This document shows positions 27,307 through 36,508 of a stretch of 64,000 nt of DNA, piece after piece. Numbering within the stretch: the first letter of the stretch is position 1; the number at the start of each line of letters is the position of its first letter. This stretch comes from Pseudomonadota bacterium (lineage in GTDB: Bacteria > Desulfobacterota > Desulfobulbia > Desulfobulbales > Desulfocapsaceae), in NCBI GenBank assembly GCA_018820855.1, contig JAHJNL010000007.1, positions 1-64,000 of the forward strand, read 5' to 3'. The notes under the pieces are model-generated. The model saw only the letters and a list, made by a program, of their open reading frames with translations. It was not told the origin of the DNA and did not search any database. Position numbers and translations under genes: made by a program.

Positions 27307-27822
27307 TTACTGGACAACAAAATCTGTAAAATAAATGGCTCTTATCTTACCATGCTGCAAGAACGAGTTGATTTTGCTGACGAGCTCTGCTTTAAGCTGT
27401 TTCTTTCCCTGCAGGTCGTGGAGCTCTTCATAGGTCTTATTTCCGACAAGGAGAAGGATAGCGTCCCTGATCTGTGGCATGCGTTTGTTTACCTCGTCAA
27501 GTGCTTCTGCTTTGTTTAACTCAATGGTAAGTGCCGCCTTCACGTAATGACTTTCGTCTTCACTGATGATGTTGACGATGAACTCTCTGATTTCAACCAT
27601 TGGCCCGATTTCACCACTCTGACTGATTTCGGGAACAGGCACGTTTAATCCTGGATCTTGTTCTGCCACGGGTACTGGCTTAGTTCTCAAAACAAAGAAA
27701 TAGAGTAAGGCACCTGTAACAAGGAGAAGAATCAGGGTCGCGGCACCGATGATAATAAGTTTTTTCTTTTTGTTGCCGGGTTGTTCAGGAGTATCTTCTT
27801 TGCTTTTCTTTTTTTCGGCCAT
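27307..27822 (-). CDS. fliL: Flagellar basal-body protein FliL
   Basis: 171 residues: lysine-rich cytoplasmic N-terminus, membrane helix at about 23-45, periplasmic domain with MVEIREFIVNIISEDESHYVKA and the C-terminal FLQHGKIRAIYFTDFVVQ, typical of FliL. It surrounds the stator and supports torque. It is the first gene of fliL-to-fliR. No sigma-28 or sigma-54 promoter of good quality is visible in the 276 bp upstream. Confidence 0.92.
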   Translation of the reverse strand: MAEKKKSKEDTPEQPGNKKKKLIIIGAATLILLLVTGALLYFFVLRTKPVPVAEQDPGLNVPVPEISQSGEIGPMVEIREFIVNIISEDESHYVKAALTIELNKAEALDEVNKRMPQIRDAILLLVGNKTYEELHDLQGKKQLKAELVSKINSFLQHGKIRAIYFTDFVVQ

Positions 27823-27994
27823 TTATTTCTCTCTTATTGTGTTTAATGCCCCAAGATAGTTTTATAATCTTTCAGGACAAGTAATTTTAAAATAAAATAT
27901 TTTATTGATGTCCCGTTGATTGCTCACACACTTATTTTTTTTGAGGGTTGATTCGTAGCAGTTTCAGTAATGATACTGTTAGCTGTTAAGCAAA

Positions 27995-28011
27995 CTCTGT
28001 TTTGAACAGAG
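27995..28011 (-). terminator. Small hairpin between motB and fliL, possible weak terminator
   Basis: A perfect 7-bp inverted repeat CTCTGTT / AACAGAG with a 3-base loop. On the minus strand it is followed by TTTGCTT, a poor T tract. It lies about 90 bp downstream of the motB stop. It may end motAB transcription only partly. Confidence 0.3.
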
Positions 28012-28098
28012 GAAAATTGTGCGTACAGTAGTTCCGATACGAATTAATCCCAGTTAATTTGAAAGGTTGTTCAGGTTAAGTACCTTTCTGAGAGCTTA

Positions 28099-28890
28099 TC
28101 AGAGAGGAATCTCACCAGCCTTGGCTCCAGTAGGACCGATACCGATGGTGTTGTTGGCACGAAGGACGAAATCAACTCTTCTGTTTTTTGCCATATTTTC
28201 TTCACTTGTATTAGGGGCTACAGGCCTTTCTGAACCATAACCAATGGCAGCCATGCGATCTAATGGCAGAAGATCACTTTTTTTAAAAAAGCGCATAACT
28301 GAAACAGCTCGTTCAACAGAGAGGTCCCAGTTTCCATTCTTGCGATTGGAAATCGGGTTGGAATCAGTATGTCCCTCAATTCGTAAACGCATGGGTAACG
28401 GTCTGATAATATCAGCTATTTTTCGTAACAGAGGATAGGCAGTAGGAGAAACCGTAGCCTGTCCTTTTTTAAAAAGAACAGAATTGTTGATTCGCAGGAT
28501 GATAGTGTCATCATCTTTTTTTATCAGTTCAATGTCCTCAGGGACCTTTGATGCGTTAATTTGAGATTCGATACGTTTATAGACCCTTGTCGCCATCTCG
28601 TTCTGGATAGGGGCAAATTTGGATATTGGCGGTGTCGGGAGAATCGGTAGAGAGAAGTCTATCTGGGCAGGTTTGGAATGGACCCCAAAGGCATCTCGAA
28701 TGGAACTTGAAGCTGCGGTAAATTTCACTTCATCCATACTGGCCATGGACAAGAGAAGAACAAAAAAGGTGAGGAGTAAGGTTACCAGATCGGAATAGGT
28801 AACCATCCATGCCGGTGCTCCTCCGCTGCAGTCACATTTCGGGCACGGTTTTTCATTTTTGGAGGTCTTGTCTTGATCGTTGTCTGCCAT
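28099..28890 (-). CDS. motB: Stator protein MotB (peptidoglycan-binding)
   Basis: 263 residues. One membrane helix near residues 30-50, with the proton-channel aspartate in MVTYSDLVTLLLTFF. The C-terminal OmpA-like domain has RLRIEGHTDSNPISN near residue 180 and ERAVSVMRFF. A Cys cluster CPKCDC precedes the helix; it is common in deltaproteobacterial MotB and unexplained. It lies 12 bp after motA. Confidence 0.93.
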   Translation of the reverse strand: MADNDQDKTSKNEKPCPKCDCSGGAPAWMVTYSDLVTLLLTFFVLLLSMASMDEVKFTAASSSIRDAFGVHSKPAQIDFSLPILPTPPISKFAPIQNEMATRVYKRIESQINASKVPEDIELIKKDDDTIILRINNSVLFKKGQATVSPTAYPLLRKIADIIRPLPMRLRIEGHTDSNPISNRKNGNWDLSVERAVSVMRFFKKSDLLPLDRMAAIGYGSERPVAPNTSEENMAKNRRVDFVLRANNTIGIGPTGAKAGEIPL

Positions 28891-28902
28891 AATGCGAGAA
28901 TT

Positions 28903-29670
28903 CTATTTGTTAAAGGTTGATTCTCGAAGTTTTGGGGCAATGAAGGCATGGAGTTTTTGCTCCATGATCCTTGGATTTTCGCCAGAAAGAATGGACTGCA
29001 TGCCTTCAATAATTAAAGTCTTGGTGAGAACCTCAGATGCTGATCTGTTTTTTAATTTACCTGCCATGGGTGCAAAAAGAACATTGGCGAGAACTGCTCC
29101 ATAGAATGTGGTCAGCAGGGCAACAGCCATTGCAGGACCAATTGCATCAGGATCGCTCATGTTCATAAGCATCTGGACCAGACCGATCAAGGTTCCGACC
29201 ATACCCATGGCAGGTGCATATGCAGCTAGAGAAACAAATATTTCTGCACCCTTGTCATGTCTCTCTTTGATATATTCAACTTCCGTATTGAGCATAGAGC
29301 GAAGGGTGTCTGGTTCCTGTCCGTCAACCGCCATCTGCATGGCCTTGAGAAGGAATTTATCTTCCACATTATCCATCAGTCCCTGCAGGGAAAGGATACC
29401 TTCCTTTCTTGCCTTATTGGCAAATTCCATGAGTTGCACAATCAAGGCATTTGGAGATTCATCCTTGCTGAGAATGGTTTTTTTGGCAACTGCCATGGCC
29501 CCGGCAATATCTTTAAAAGGATAATGGACCAGGGCCACACCGGCCGTACCTCCAAAGACAATAAGGATGGAAGGTATATTGAAGAAAATGGATAAAGGGC
29601 CGCCCTGCACAATAGCCATGAGCATCAGGCCAAAGGCAATGGCGACTCCTAAGATTGTTGCAAGATCCAA
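28903..29670 (-). CDS. motA: Stator protein MotA
   Basis: 255 residues with four membrane helices and the MotA/ExbB region PAMGMVGTLIGLVQMLMNM and AVALLTTFYGAVLANVLFAP. The cytoplasmic loop is short (about 100 residues), as in the PomA-like class. The ion used cannot be decided by eye, although the MotB partner looks proton- or sodium-type without clear markers. It has a candidate sigma-54 promoter upstream. Confidence 0.94.
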   Translation of the reverse strand: MDLATILGVAIAFGLMLMAIVQGGPLSIFFNIPSILIVFGGTAGVALVHYPFKDIAGAMAVAKKTILSKDESPNALIVQLMEFANKARKEGILSLQGLMDNVEDKFLLKAMQMAVDGQEPDTLRSMLNTEVEYIKERHDKGAEIFVSLAAYAPAMGMVGTLIGLVQMLMNMSDPDAIGPAMAVALLTTFYGAVLANVLFAPMAGKLKNRSASEVLTKTLIIEGMQSILSGENPRIMEQKLHAFIAPKLRESTFNK

Positions 29671-29746
29671 AAGAAAAGCCTCCGCTTCACAAAATGATGT
29701 TAGTACAGTTTTTTTTCATCATATAATCTGGCGTCTTTAAAAACAA

Positions 29747-29763
29747 TGCAAAATGCATTCCCA
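29747..29763 (-). promoter_or_regulatory. Candidate sigma-54 promoter of motAB
   Basis: On the minus strand, GG and GC are separated by exactly 10 bases in TTGGGAATGCATTTTGCAT (29746-29764). The -12 element TTTGCAT is good; the -24 element has GGGAA instead of TGGCA, so it is the weakest of the sigma-54 sites listed. The start would lie near 29736, about 66 bases before the motA ATG. Confidence 0.4.
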
Positions 29764-29985
29764 ATAGTTTTGAAATTTGGTGAATATCTTTCTTGCTGAT
29801 TTGATGTGCTTTTGTCACGCATTGCATAGGAGTAGATATCATGTCACTTCTGACAAAGGGAAGAGTGTCAGAAAAATGACACGAGGCGGTAATGAAAAAA
29901 AAGTAGGAAGAAGGGTTGAGTTGAGGACGCAAGCGGGGAAAATAGAAAAATGACTATTTTTTTCAGAAAGATTTGTTGACTTAGA
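29764..29985. other. Non-coding stretch upstream of motA
   Basis: Together with the flanking elements this is a 435-bp gap between flgE and motA. A small minus-strand frame (29687-29932) has no family resemblance and covers the promoter, so it is not called. No other feature seen between 29764 and 29985. Confidence 0.4.
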
Positions 29986-30035
29986 GGGGGGGGGCGATCT
30001 CATGGCTAATTATGAGGAAAAAGCCATGAGATCGC
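29986..30035 (-). repeat. Perfect 14-bp inverted repeat with a run of nine G, downstream of flgE
   Basis: Arms at 29994-30007 (GCGATCTCATGGCT) and 30022-30035 (AGCCATGAGATCGC) with a 14-base loop. A homopolymer of nine G occupies 29986-29994, touching the first arm. It starts 72 bp downstream of the flgE stop. It could act as a terminator-like or RNA-stabilising stem for the flgE transcript, but there is no T tract on the minus strand directly after it. Confidence 0.6.
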
Positions 30036-30106
30036 AGGAGGTGTGAACGGATTACTTATTGGTTGTAACAGTTAATCAAGTATCCAATTGGTCCGTTCAG
30101 ACAATA

Positions 30107-31378
30107 TTAACGTTTCAGATTAATCAATTCACCCAGAAGTTCATCAACCGTGGTGATAATTTTGGAGTTGGCCTGAAATCCCCTTTGAGTCGTAATCATT
30201 TTGACGAACTCCTGTCCCATGTCGACATTGGACTGTTCAAGGGAGTTGGTGAAAATTTTTCCAAGTTCCGGGCCGGGGAGACCGCTACGAGCGGCACCGG
30301 AGGCGTCTGTGCCAACGAACATATTAGAACCGACCATTTCCAGGCCACCAGGGTTGTTGAATTTTGCAAGAACCAGATTGGAAACTTTGACCTGTTGGCC
30401 ATTGGAGTAGGAGGCAATGACAATTCCCTCTTCATTAATACCGACATTGGTCAAGTTGCCTGCCCCATATCCGTTTTGGTCTTGAGAAATGACGGTGGAG
30501 GCACTGTTGAACTGGGTGGTGTCAAAGGTGATGTCAATTCCTGTGGCAACAGAACCGTTGTCCCAATCAATATCTGCCGCCAGGATTGCTCCGGTGCCAT
30601 TTCCGGCAATGGTCTCATCAAGGGTACCATCCTCGTTAAAGATGATTTGACCCATAGGGACGGCAGGTGGATTTCCTAAGGGATTACCATTAGCATCCTC
30701 AGCGGTCCAGTGCCAGTTCCAGGTGTTGTCAGCGGCATCCTTCACGAAGTAGAGGGATACCAGGTGTGAGTTACCGAGAGTGTCAAATGTCGTGGTCGAT
30801 GCCGAATAATTAAAGGTCGCAGGAATATCCGGATTAAAGGCTGCCAGAGGAGGTACTTCACTGGCATCCAGGTTGGTGTTCAGGATTAGTTCATCCGTGA
30901 CTTTGGCCGGTACCAAACCTACATTAGCGACCTGGATATCAGTGGGGTCGCCTGGTATAATATTGCCATCTACATCAAAGGCCTTGCCCTGGACATGAAA
31001 GCCTTCAGGGTTTACCAGAAAGCCGTCTGCATCAAAGCGAAAAGCACCAGCCCTGGAATAAAAAGTTGTGTCATTGCCTACTTCTTTGAGCATGAAAAAA
31101 CCCTCACCCTCAATGGCTACGTCGGTGTTTGAGGCTGTGGCTTCGAAGGTTCCCTGGCTGAAGATGTTATCAACTTTTGAGATATTGACACCACGTCCGA
31201 CCTGGGAAGATCCTCCTGACCCTGAAATGTTACTGGAAAGGAGATCAGAAAAAACGGTTCGTGCCCCCTTAAATCCGAGGGTATTGGTGTTGGCAAGATT
31301 ATTGCCGATTACGCTCATTGCCTGTGAGTTCGTATTGAGTCCGCTTACTCCGCTGTATAGTGCACTGGTGATACCCAT
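30107..31378 (-). CDS. flgE: Flagellar hook protein FlgE
   Basis: 423 residues. The N-terminus GITSALYSGVSGLNTNSQAM, then NNLANTNTLGFKGARTVFSD, and the C-terminus EFVKMITTQRGFQANSKIIT are the hook signatures. The middle has the FlgE core NYSASTTTFDTLGNSHLVSLYF. It is the last gene of the flgB-to-flgE run, 48 bp after flgD. Length is normal for a hook protein. Confidence 0.96.
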   Translation of the reverse strand: MGITSALYSGVSGLNTNSQAMSVIGNNLANTNTLGFKGARTVFSDLLSSNISGSGGSSQVGRGVNISKVDNIFSQGTFEATASNTDVAIEGEGFFMLKEVGNDTTFYSRAGAFRFDADGFLVNPEGFHVQGKAFDVDGNIIPGDPTDIQVANVGLVPAKVTDELILNTNLDASEVPPLAAFNPDIPATFNYSASTTTFDTLGNSHLVSLYFVKDAADNTWNWHWTAEDANGNPLGNPPAVPMGQIIFNEDGTLDETIAGNGTGAILAADIDWDNGSVATGIDITFDTTQFNSASTVISQDQNGYGAGNLTNVGINEEGIVIASYSNGQQVKVSNLVLAKFNNPGGLEMVGSNMFVGTDASGAARSGLPGPELGKIFTNSLEQSNVDMGQEFVKMITTQRGFQANSKIITTVDELLGELINLKR

Positions 31379-31426
31379 AAGTAAATCCTCCCGTTTGGTC
31401 TGGATGATGAAATCAGTTTGCTACTT

Positions 31427-32254
31427 CTATCTTTGTAAGTAGTACTGGAGTTGTTCGAGCGCGAGCTGATCTTCATATTTGAGAGAAGATTCTGTAGTAT
31501 TAAGTGAAGCTGCCGTATTGGCCGCTTCGGTGATAATTTCCGTGGAAGAAGCTGTCTCTTCAGTTGTTTTGCTATTTGCCTCATAAGCGGCAACTATGCT
31601 GGATAAGTTTACTTGTCCGGCCTGGGTGTAAAGGGTTGCCCCCCCCGTTTCGGTGTTGAAATCTATACCGGTTACCATGGATCGAATGAGGGGAGAAATA
31701 GCGACTGATGTCTCATCCCCCCCTGCGTTTGCCTGGAGAACTATATGATATTTGCCGTCAGGAACGATGTTTCCTTCACTATCCAGGCCATCCCATTCCA
31801 TAAAATGATTTCCTGCTTCCAGGTCAGTCGGATTCAGGGTGGCAAGAGTGGCACCGTATTCGTTTTGAATGGTCATTGTGACTGAGGATGCGGTGCCGTC
31901 AAGCTGATAGCCAATATCTACAGGGTTTCCGTCAAAGGCAAATTCACTTTCCTGGTAGACAACATCCTTACCTATAAGGTCTATGGACGTGAACCGATCG
32001 GACTGTATTTGTGCATCAGTCATTTCGGTCATGCTGTCGTTGAGGTTTACCAACTGTTCCAGAGAACTGAACTGGGCAAGCTGAGCGGTAAATTCAGTGG
32101 GGTCGTTAGGGTTTAAAGGGTCCTGATTTTGCAACTGGGCAACGAGCAGGGTGAGAAACTCTTCTTTCCCCATGATCTCATCTTTAGTCGAGGTGGTAGA
32201 AGACTCTGCCGGTGCAGTACTTGGGAATTGATAAATCTCTGATACACTACTCAT
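31427..32254 (-). CDS. flgD: Hook cap / hook assembly protein FlgD
   Basis: 275 residues. The N-terminal FlgD signature GKEEFLTLLVAQLQNQDPLN near residue 29 and FTAQLAQFSSLEQL near 54 are clear. The middle has the FLG-type fold with DGLDSEGNIVPDGKYHIVLQ. The last 60 residues form a Ser/Thr-rich, coiled extension beyond the usual FlgD end. Runs of C (31639-31646, eight; 31717-31723, seven) lie within the gene. Confidence 0.92.
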   Translation of the reverse strand: MSSVSEIYQFPSTAPAESSTTSTKDEIMGKEEFLTLLVAQLQNQDPLNPNDPTEFTAQLAQFSSLEQLVNLNDSMTEMTDAQIQSDRFTSIDLIGKDVVYQESEFAFDGNPVDIGYQLDGTASSVTMTIQNEYGATLATLNPTDLEAGNHFMEWDGLDSEGNIVPDGKYHIVLQANAGGDETSVAISPLIRSMVTGIDFNTETGGATLYTQAGQVNLSSIVAAYEANSKTTEETASSTEIITEAANTAASLNTTESSLKYEDQLALEQLQYYLQR

Positions 32255-32318
32255 TGCTTTTTCCTTTCCACTAAAATTCTGATAGGAACATGTGACGGAA
32301 ATCCTGCTGTCTTGATGT

Positions 32319-33878
32319 TCATACCGTTACATTGACACCTGGATTGCCTGTGGCAGTGACTGCTGGTTCGTCAATGTTGTTCAACACCAGGCCGAAAGAT
32401 TCTGTCTCTTTAGCGGAAGACCTGGTGAAGAAAGATTCCTGCTGTTGTGAAGAGAAATTTTCCTGGAAATGTTGCTGCTGCCTTCCACCATCGCTATCCA
32501 TTGTTATTTTAAAGGAATCCACGGTAAAACCTTGATTCTCAAGTAGAGTACGAAGGCGTGGCATGTTCTTTTCAAGTGTATCAAGTACTTGTTGACTTTG
32601 GGCGACAATATTTGCTTTGATTGAACCTTCTTTTACCTGAATATCTATTTTTATCTCACCTAATTCGGCAGGATGGAGCTGCATGCTAATTTTACTGGTT
32701 TGTAGTCTTGGGTTGACACTGAAGCGTTGAATCAGTTGGTTGACAATTTCCTTTTCAGGGACAGTTACCTGGGAACCAGGTATGTATTTTCCTTCAATAC
32801 TTGTCTGATCTGAGGAAGCAGTGTTCAGGCTGAACTGAAATCCTGATGCAGATTCACCAGAATTCGCAGGTGAAAGGGAAGAACTGATAACTTCGATTAC
32901 AGGTTGTGATCCATTCTTATTTTGCTCTCCAGAAGTCTGTTGTTCAGAACCTGATTGTTGAAACTGGTTGGCTGTTTTGCTGTCTTTGCTGTCAGATCCT
33001 CCGATTTTAGCGGAGAGATACTGTCCAGTAATGTCTTGGCGATTCCCCTCCAGTTTTACAGATCTGCTCGACTCAAAGCTCTTTCCTTCTTCTACAGTAA
33101 CAGCAGCAAATGTCTGCTGGGCAAGGATTTCACCATTCTTGGTGCTCAGTAATGCTGGGCTTGTTAACTTCTGCAGTTCTTCGGCTTGTGCTTGACCGGC
33201 AGTGCTTTGCTGCGTGGTGTTCTTTATTGTTATCGGGCCCTTGTTTTGTCCTTCATTCAGCAGTTGCTGGATCTGTTGAAGGAGTAATGTTTCAGCTTTT
33301 GAGGGAGGACTAATATTTTCTCCTGATCCTTTTTGAATGAGAGGGGCCAAAGGTTGCAGTTCGCTTTGAGAATCCTCCCGGACCGCCCCTATCGTGAAAA
33401 GCTGATTTTGAGAAGATCTTTGTTGGAAGAAGTCTGCTTGCTCAGATTTGATAGATACTGATGTTTCCGGGGAGTGTTCTGATTTGACAGATACTGATGT
33501 TTCCGGGGAGTGTTCTGATTTGACAGATACTGATGTTACCGGAGAGTGATTTGATTTGCTGGATAATGGTATTTCTGGAGAATCTTCCATGGAAGACAAT
33601 AAATTTGCGAGAACCAGGGCATCGCTTGAAACGTCTGTCTCGGGAATGTCAGAAGATTCTGCAATGATTTCAGTATCATCAATGTTTGTTTCTTCATTCT
33701 GTTCAGTATCTTGAGACGCAACACTTTCCGTAGGAATTTGCCTACTTTCCCGGTTGTTGATCGTCTCATTGAGTAGAGGGGCGAATCCTCCCTTATTGGA
33801 TTCTGAGGTGTTCTTCTGGTTCTGCGCCTGCATTGGCTTCTGCGCAGGGGCATTGGGGGAAAGAAGGAAGGCTTCCAT
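32319..33878 (-). CDS. fliK: Hook-length control protein FliK
   Basis: 519 residues from the ATG at 33878, which lies 8 bp after the upstream gene; an earlier ATG (33953) would start inside that gene. The C-terminal FliK domain has KISMQLHPAELGEIKIDIQV and MPRLRTLLENQGFTVDSFKI, which interact with FlhB. The N-terminal two thirds is a disordered ruler, rich in Ser, Gln and Glu, with four 12-residue repeats. The export-switch logic with FlhB (22218) should be complete. Confidence 0.88.
   Translation of the reverse strand: MEAFLLSPNAPAQKPMQAQNQKNTSESNKGGFAPLLNETINNRESRQIPTESVASQDTEQNEETNIDDTEIIAESSDIPETDVSSDALVLANLLSSMEDSPEIPLSSKSNHSPVTSVSVKSEHSPETSVSVKSEHSPETSVSIKSEQADFFQQRSSQNQLFTIGAVREDSQSELQPLAPLIQKGSGENISPPSKAETLLLQQIQQLLNEGQNKGPITIKNTTQQSTAGQAQAEELQKLTSPALLSTKNGEILAQQTFAAVTVEEGKSFESSRSVKLEGNRQDITGQYLSAKIGGSDSKDSKTANQFQQSGSEQQTSGEQNKNGSQPVIEVISSSLSPANSGESASGFQFSLNTASSDQTSIEGKYIPGSQVTVPEKEIVNQLIQRFSVNPRLQTSKISMQLHPAELGEIKIDIQVKEGSIKANIVAQSQQVLDTLEKNMPRLRTLLENQGFTVDSFKITMDSDGGRQQQHFQENFSSQQQESFFTRSSAKETESFGLVLNNIDEPAVTATGNPGVNVTV
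33443..33586 (-). repeat. Tandem 36-bp repeats in fliK
   Basis: Four head-to-tail units of 36 bp encode variants of SVKSEHSPETSV. The middle two units differ by almost no bases; the outer two are more diverged. Phase is kept, so the reading frame does not change with unit number. Unit number could alter the ruler length. Confidence 0.85.
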
Positions 33879-33885
33879 ATTCTGT

Positions 33886-34455
33886 TTACTCCACCTGTAG
33901 GATCGAAAATGTGGTACTGAGTTGCGATGCTTTGGCTTTGTCCATCTGATCAAGAATTTTGGCAGCAGATTTGATCTTCATGTTAGCCAGAAGATCAGCA
34001 GCGAGCTGTTGGTCAAGGTTTTCCATGGAACGTGCCGCCTTTTCAGGAGTCATTTTTGCATAAATAAGACTCAATTCTTTCATTTTTTTGACTTCCTCAG
34101 CATCTTTTTTTGCCAATGAGGCGTCTATTTTCTTCTGTATTGCTTTTAATTCGTCTAGCTTTCTGTCCATTTGCACAAGTTTCTTATCGACTTCCTTCTG
34201 GAGAGTCTTTAGCTCCTTTTCCTTGAGGGCCAGTACTTTTTTCTCTTCTTCAAGGTTATCGCGTTCATTTTGCAGAAGGGTACTGATTCTTCGCTCTTCC
34301 ACGGAATCAAATGATTTTTCTTTTGGCGTTATAACGACCTGCTCGTTATCTGCCATTTCTTGGGGTTTTTCTTCGACGGCGAAGCTAATGGCAGAGAGGA
34401 GTCCATTGCTAAGCAAAAGGAGAGAAATCGTGAAAAGTTTGATTCTGTTATTCAT
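33886..34455 (-). CDS. MotE-like periplasmic coiled-coil protein (MgtE N-domain-like)
   Basis: 189 residues: signal peptide (1-26), a long lysine/glutamate-rich coiled coil (about 50-125), then a C-terminal segment IYAKMTPEKAARSMENLDQQ and LLANMKIKSAAKILDQMD, which resembles the N-terminal domain of MgtE. Such proteins sit near fliJ/fliK in many flagellar clusters; the alphaproteobacterial MotE acts as a periplasmic chaperone for a motor protein. A similar role here is inference. The stop lies 8 bp before fliK. Confidence 0.65.
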   Translation of the reverse strand: MNNRIKLFTISLLLLSNGLLSAISFAVEEKPQEMADNEQVVITPKEKSFDSVEERRISTLLQNERDNLEEEKKVLALKEKELKTLQKEVDKKLVQMDRKLDELKAIQKKIDASLAKKDAEEVKKMKELSLIYAKMTPEKAARSMENLDQQLAADLLANMKIKSAAKILDQMDKAKASQLSTTFSILQVE

Positions 34456-34625
34456 AACAGTTCCTTCTGGGAAATTTCTAAGATAAGATTATTAACTTCA
34501 GGTGGCTGGTAGTACTCTTTTGAGCGAATGCATCTGGATAAGACGAAATATTATGTTACCCCGTTGTTCCCTATGCAGAGGGTATTGGACAGAGGAAAGT
34601 TGAAAACAGAACGTGCCGTTATCGT

Positions 34626-35081
34626 TCAATTAGTGTCACGGTCATTTCTTTCGTGATGGAGAACGGCAATTTCATCAAGCATGGCTGCCTCCTTTTTGTT
34701 TTGATACTCTTGCCATGCTATGTTCTGGTTTTCCTTTAGTTTTTCAAGTATTTTGTGTTCTTTGCTCTTCTTGAGAAGCATGATCTTCTTGTGTTGTACT
34801 ACCTTTTTTTTTTCTTCGAGTTCACGTTTTGTAAGACTGATCTGCTGTCGAAGATAGTTGATTCGTTCCTCATAGCGCGCTAACTCAAAGGTCAGTATTC
34901 CTGTTTCCTGCTTTTTTTCCAACGTCTGAATGAGAGAGCTGAGTTCCTGCTGGAGCACATGAAGGCTTTCTTCAACTTTTTTTTCCTCGATCTGAGCCAG
35001 AACAAATTTCTGTCTTGCCAAATCCTCCTGTTGTTTTCTGAATTGAAGGATAGATCCCAGTGAGAATTGTTTTATTGCCAT
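34626..35081 (-). CDS. fliJ: Flagellar export protein FliJ
   Basis: 151 residues, entirely alpha-helical coiled coil. The N-terminus FSLGSILQFRKQQEDLARQK and heptads continuing to residue 130 match FliJ. It lies 20 bp after fliI, its ATPase partner, where it forms the central stalk. The sequence is weakly conserved, so position is an important part of the call. Confidence 0.82.
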   Translation of the reverse strand: MAIKQFSLGSILQFRKQQEDLARQKFVLAQIEEKKVEESLHVLQQELSSLIQTLEKKQETGILTFELARYEERINYLRQQISLTKRELEEKKKVVQHKKIMLLKKSKEHKILEKLKENQNIAWQEYQNKKEAAMLDEIAVLHHERNDRDTN

Positions 35082-35101
35082 CAGAGATAGTCAAGTTTAG
35101 A

Positions 35102-36469
35102 TCAAGACGTTTTGCCTTGTTGATCACTTTTTCTTCTGTCGAGTCGCTGTGTACCATCTTTTTCACGTTCACTGAGTAAGTTGCCGAGTTCTTCAAGGGT
35201 CTGTTTCAGGGGAGTCACCTCGTCATATCCCTGACGAAGAAATTCATTGATAGCATCAATCTTACTGATGGCAAAGTCTATTCCGGGATTGGATCCTTTG
35301 GCATAGGCCCCGATGTTAATGAGATCTTCGGCTTCTGCGTAGGTTGCAAGTACTTTTCTTGCTTTTCCGGCCAGTTCTATATGGCGTGGCGTGGTGATTT
35401 CGCGCATAATTCTGCTGGCGGAATTAAGTACGTCTATGGCCGGATAATGGTTTCTGGCAGCTATTGCCCTGGAAAGAACGATATGCCCATCCAGAATGGA
35501 ACGTACCGAATCAGCAACGGGTTCGGTCATGTCATCTCCATCAACAAGTACGGTGTAGAGGCCGGTAATGGAACCCTGTCCCTGAAATTGTCCTGCCCGT
35601 TCCAGGAGTTTGGGAAGGGTTGCAAAAACAGAAGGTGTATATCCTTTGGTGGTTGGCGGTTCACCAACTGCCAGGCCGATTTCACGCATGGCCATAGCAA
35701 AACGGGTAACAGAATCCATCATCAGCAGGACATTTTTTCCTTGTTTGCAAAAATATTCGGCGATGGAAGTGGCAACAAATGCTCCTCGCATACGTAACAG
35801 CGGAGATTGGTCGGAAGTAACAACCACTATGACTGAGCGGGCAAGGCCCTCCTTCCCAAGGTCTCTTTCTATAAACTCACGAACCTCTCTTCCGCGTTCA
35901 CCTATCAAGGCAATGACATTGACATCGGCTCGTGCATAGCGGGCCATCATGCCAAGGAGGACACTTTTGCCCACACCGGATCCAGCCATGATTCCCAAGC
36001 GTTGCCCGGTACCACAGGTAATAAGTCCATTGATTGCACGAACGCCAAGATCCAACGGCTCAGTGATATTTCTTCTCTCCATTGGTCCTGGCGGATGGGA
36101 ATAAATTTGCTTTTCTTCTTCAAGAAGAGGGATGGGTTTTCCGTCAAGGGGATTTTCCATGGCATCGATAACCCTGCCAAGCAAATTACTGCCGACCTTA
36201 ATGGTTGCACTGGCCTTGACGACACGGATTCTGCTGCCAGGGCCCAGTCCTCTCAGGTCGCCAAGGGGCATGAGAAGGGCGCGAGAATCTTTGAAGCCGA
36301 CGATTTCTGCAAGGACGGGTGGGGTGTCATCAAGTGGGGTGAGCTCGCAGAGTGAACCAATAGAGGCATAGGGACAGTACCCTTCAACAATGAGTCCCAC
36401 AATCCGTGTAACTTTGCCCCATATACGTATGGGGTGAATGGTTTTAAGAGATCCTGTGAAAAGTGACAT
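35102..36469 (-). CDS. fliI: Flagellum-specific ATPase FliI
   Basis: 455 residues. Walker A GSGVGKSVLLG near residue 175, Walker B VLLMMDSVTRFA near 255, and the ATPase signature region PSVFATLPKLLERAGQF. N-terminal beta-barrel starts VTRIVGLIVEGYCP. It powers substrate loading at the export gate with FliH and FliJ. It follows fliH by 39 bp. Confidence 0.96.
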   Translation of the reverse strand: MSLFTGSLKTIHPIRIWGKVTRIVGLIVEGYCPYASIGSLCELTPLDDTPPVLAEIVGFKDSRALLMPLGDLRGLGPGSRIRVVKASATIKVGSNLLGRVIDAMENPLDGKPIPLLEEEKQIYSHPPGPMERRNITEPLDLGVRAINGLITCGTGQRLGIMAGSGVGKSVLLGMMARYARADVNVIALIGERGREVREFIERDLGKEGLARSVIVVVTSDQSPLLRMRGAFVATSIAEYFCKQGKNVLLMMDSVTRFAMAMREIGLAVGEPPTTKGYTPSVFATLPKLLERAGQFQGQGSITGLYTVLVDGDDMTEPVADSVRSILDGHIVLSRAIAARNHYPAIDVLNSASRIMREITTPRHIELAGKARKVLATYAEAEDLINIGAYAKGSNPGIDFAISKIDAINEFLRQGYDEVTPLKQTLEELGNLLSEREKDGTQRLDRRKSDQQGKTS

Positions 36470-36508
36470 AAGGTATAGTATCAGTCGCTGGCTTTATTTT
36501 CAGATAAT

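Noticed and set aside
29687-29932. 81-residue minus-strand frame upstream of motA
   Set aside because: Covers the promoter region, no family resemblance, no ribosome binding site.
29925-29934. GGACGCAAGC resembling part of a c-di-GMP riboswitch core
   Set aside because: No paired stems of the GEMM fold around it and no gene on that strand downstream.
30059-30679. 206-residue plus-strand frame opposite flgE
   Set aside because: Mirror of a conserved hook gene, no independent evidence.
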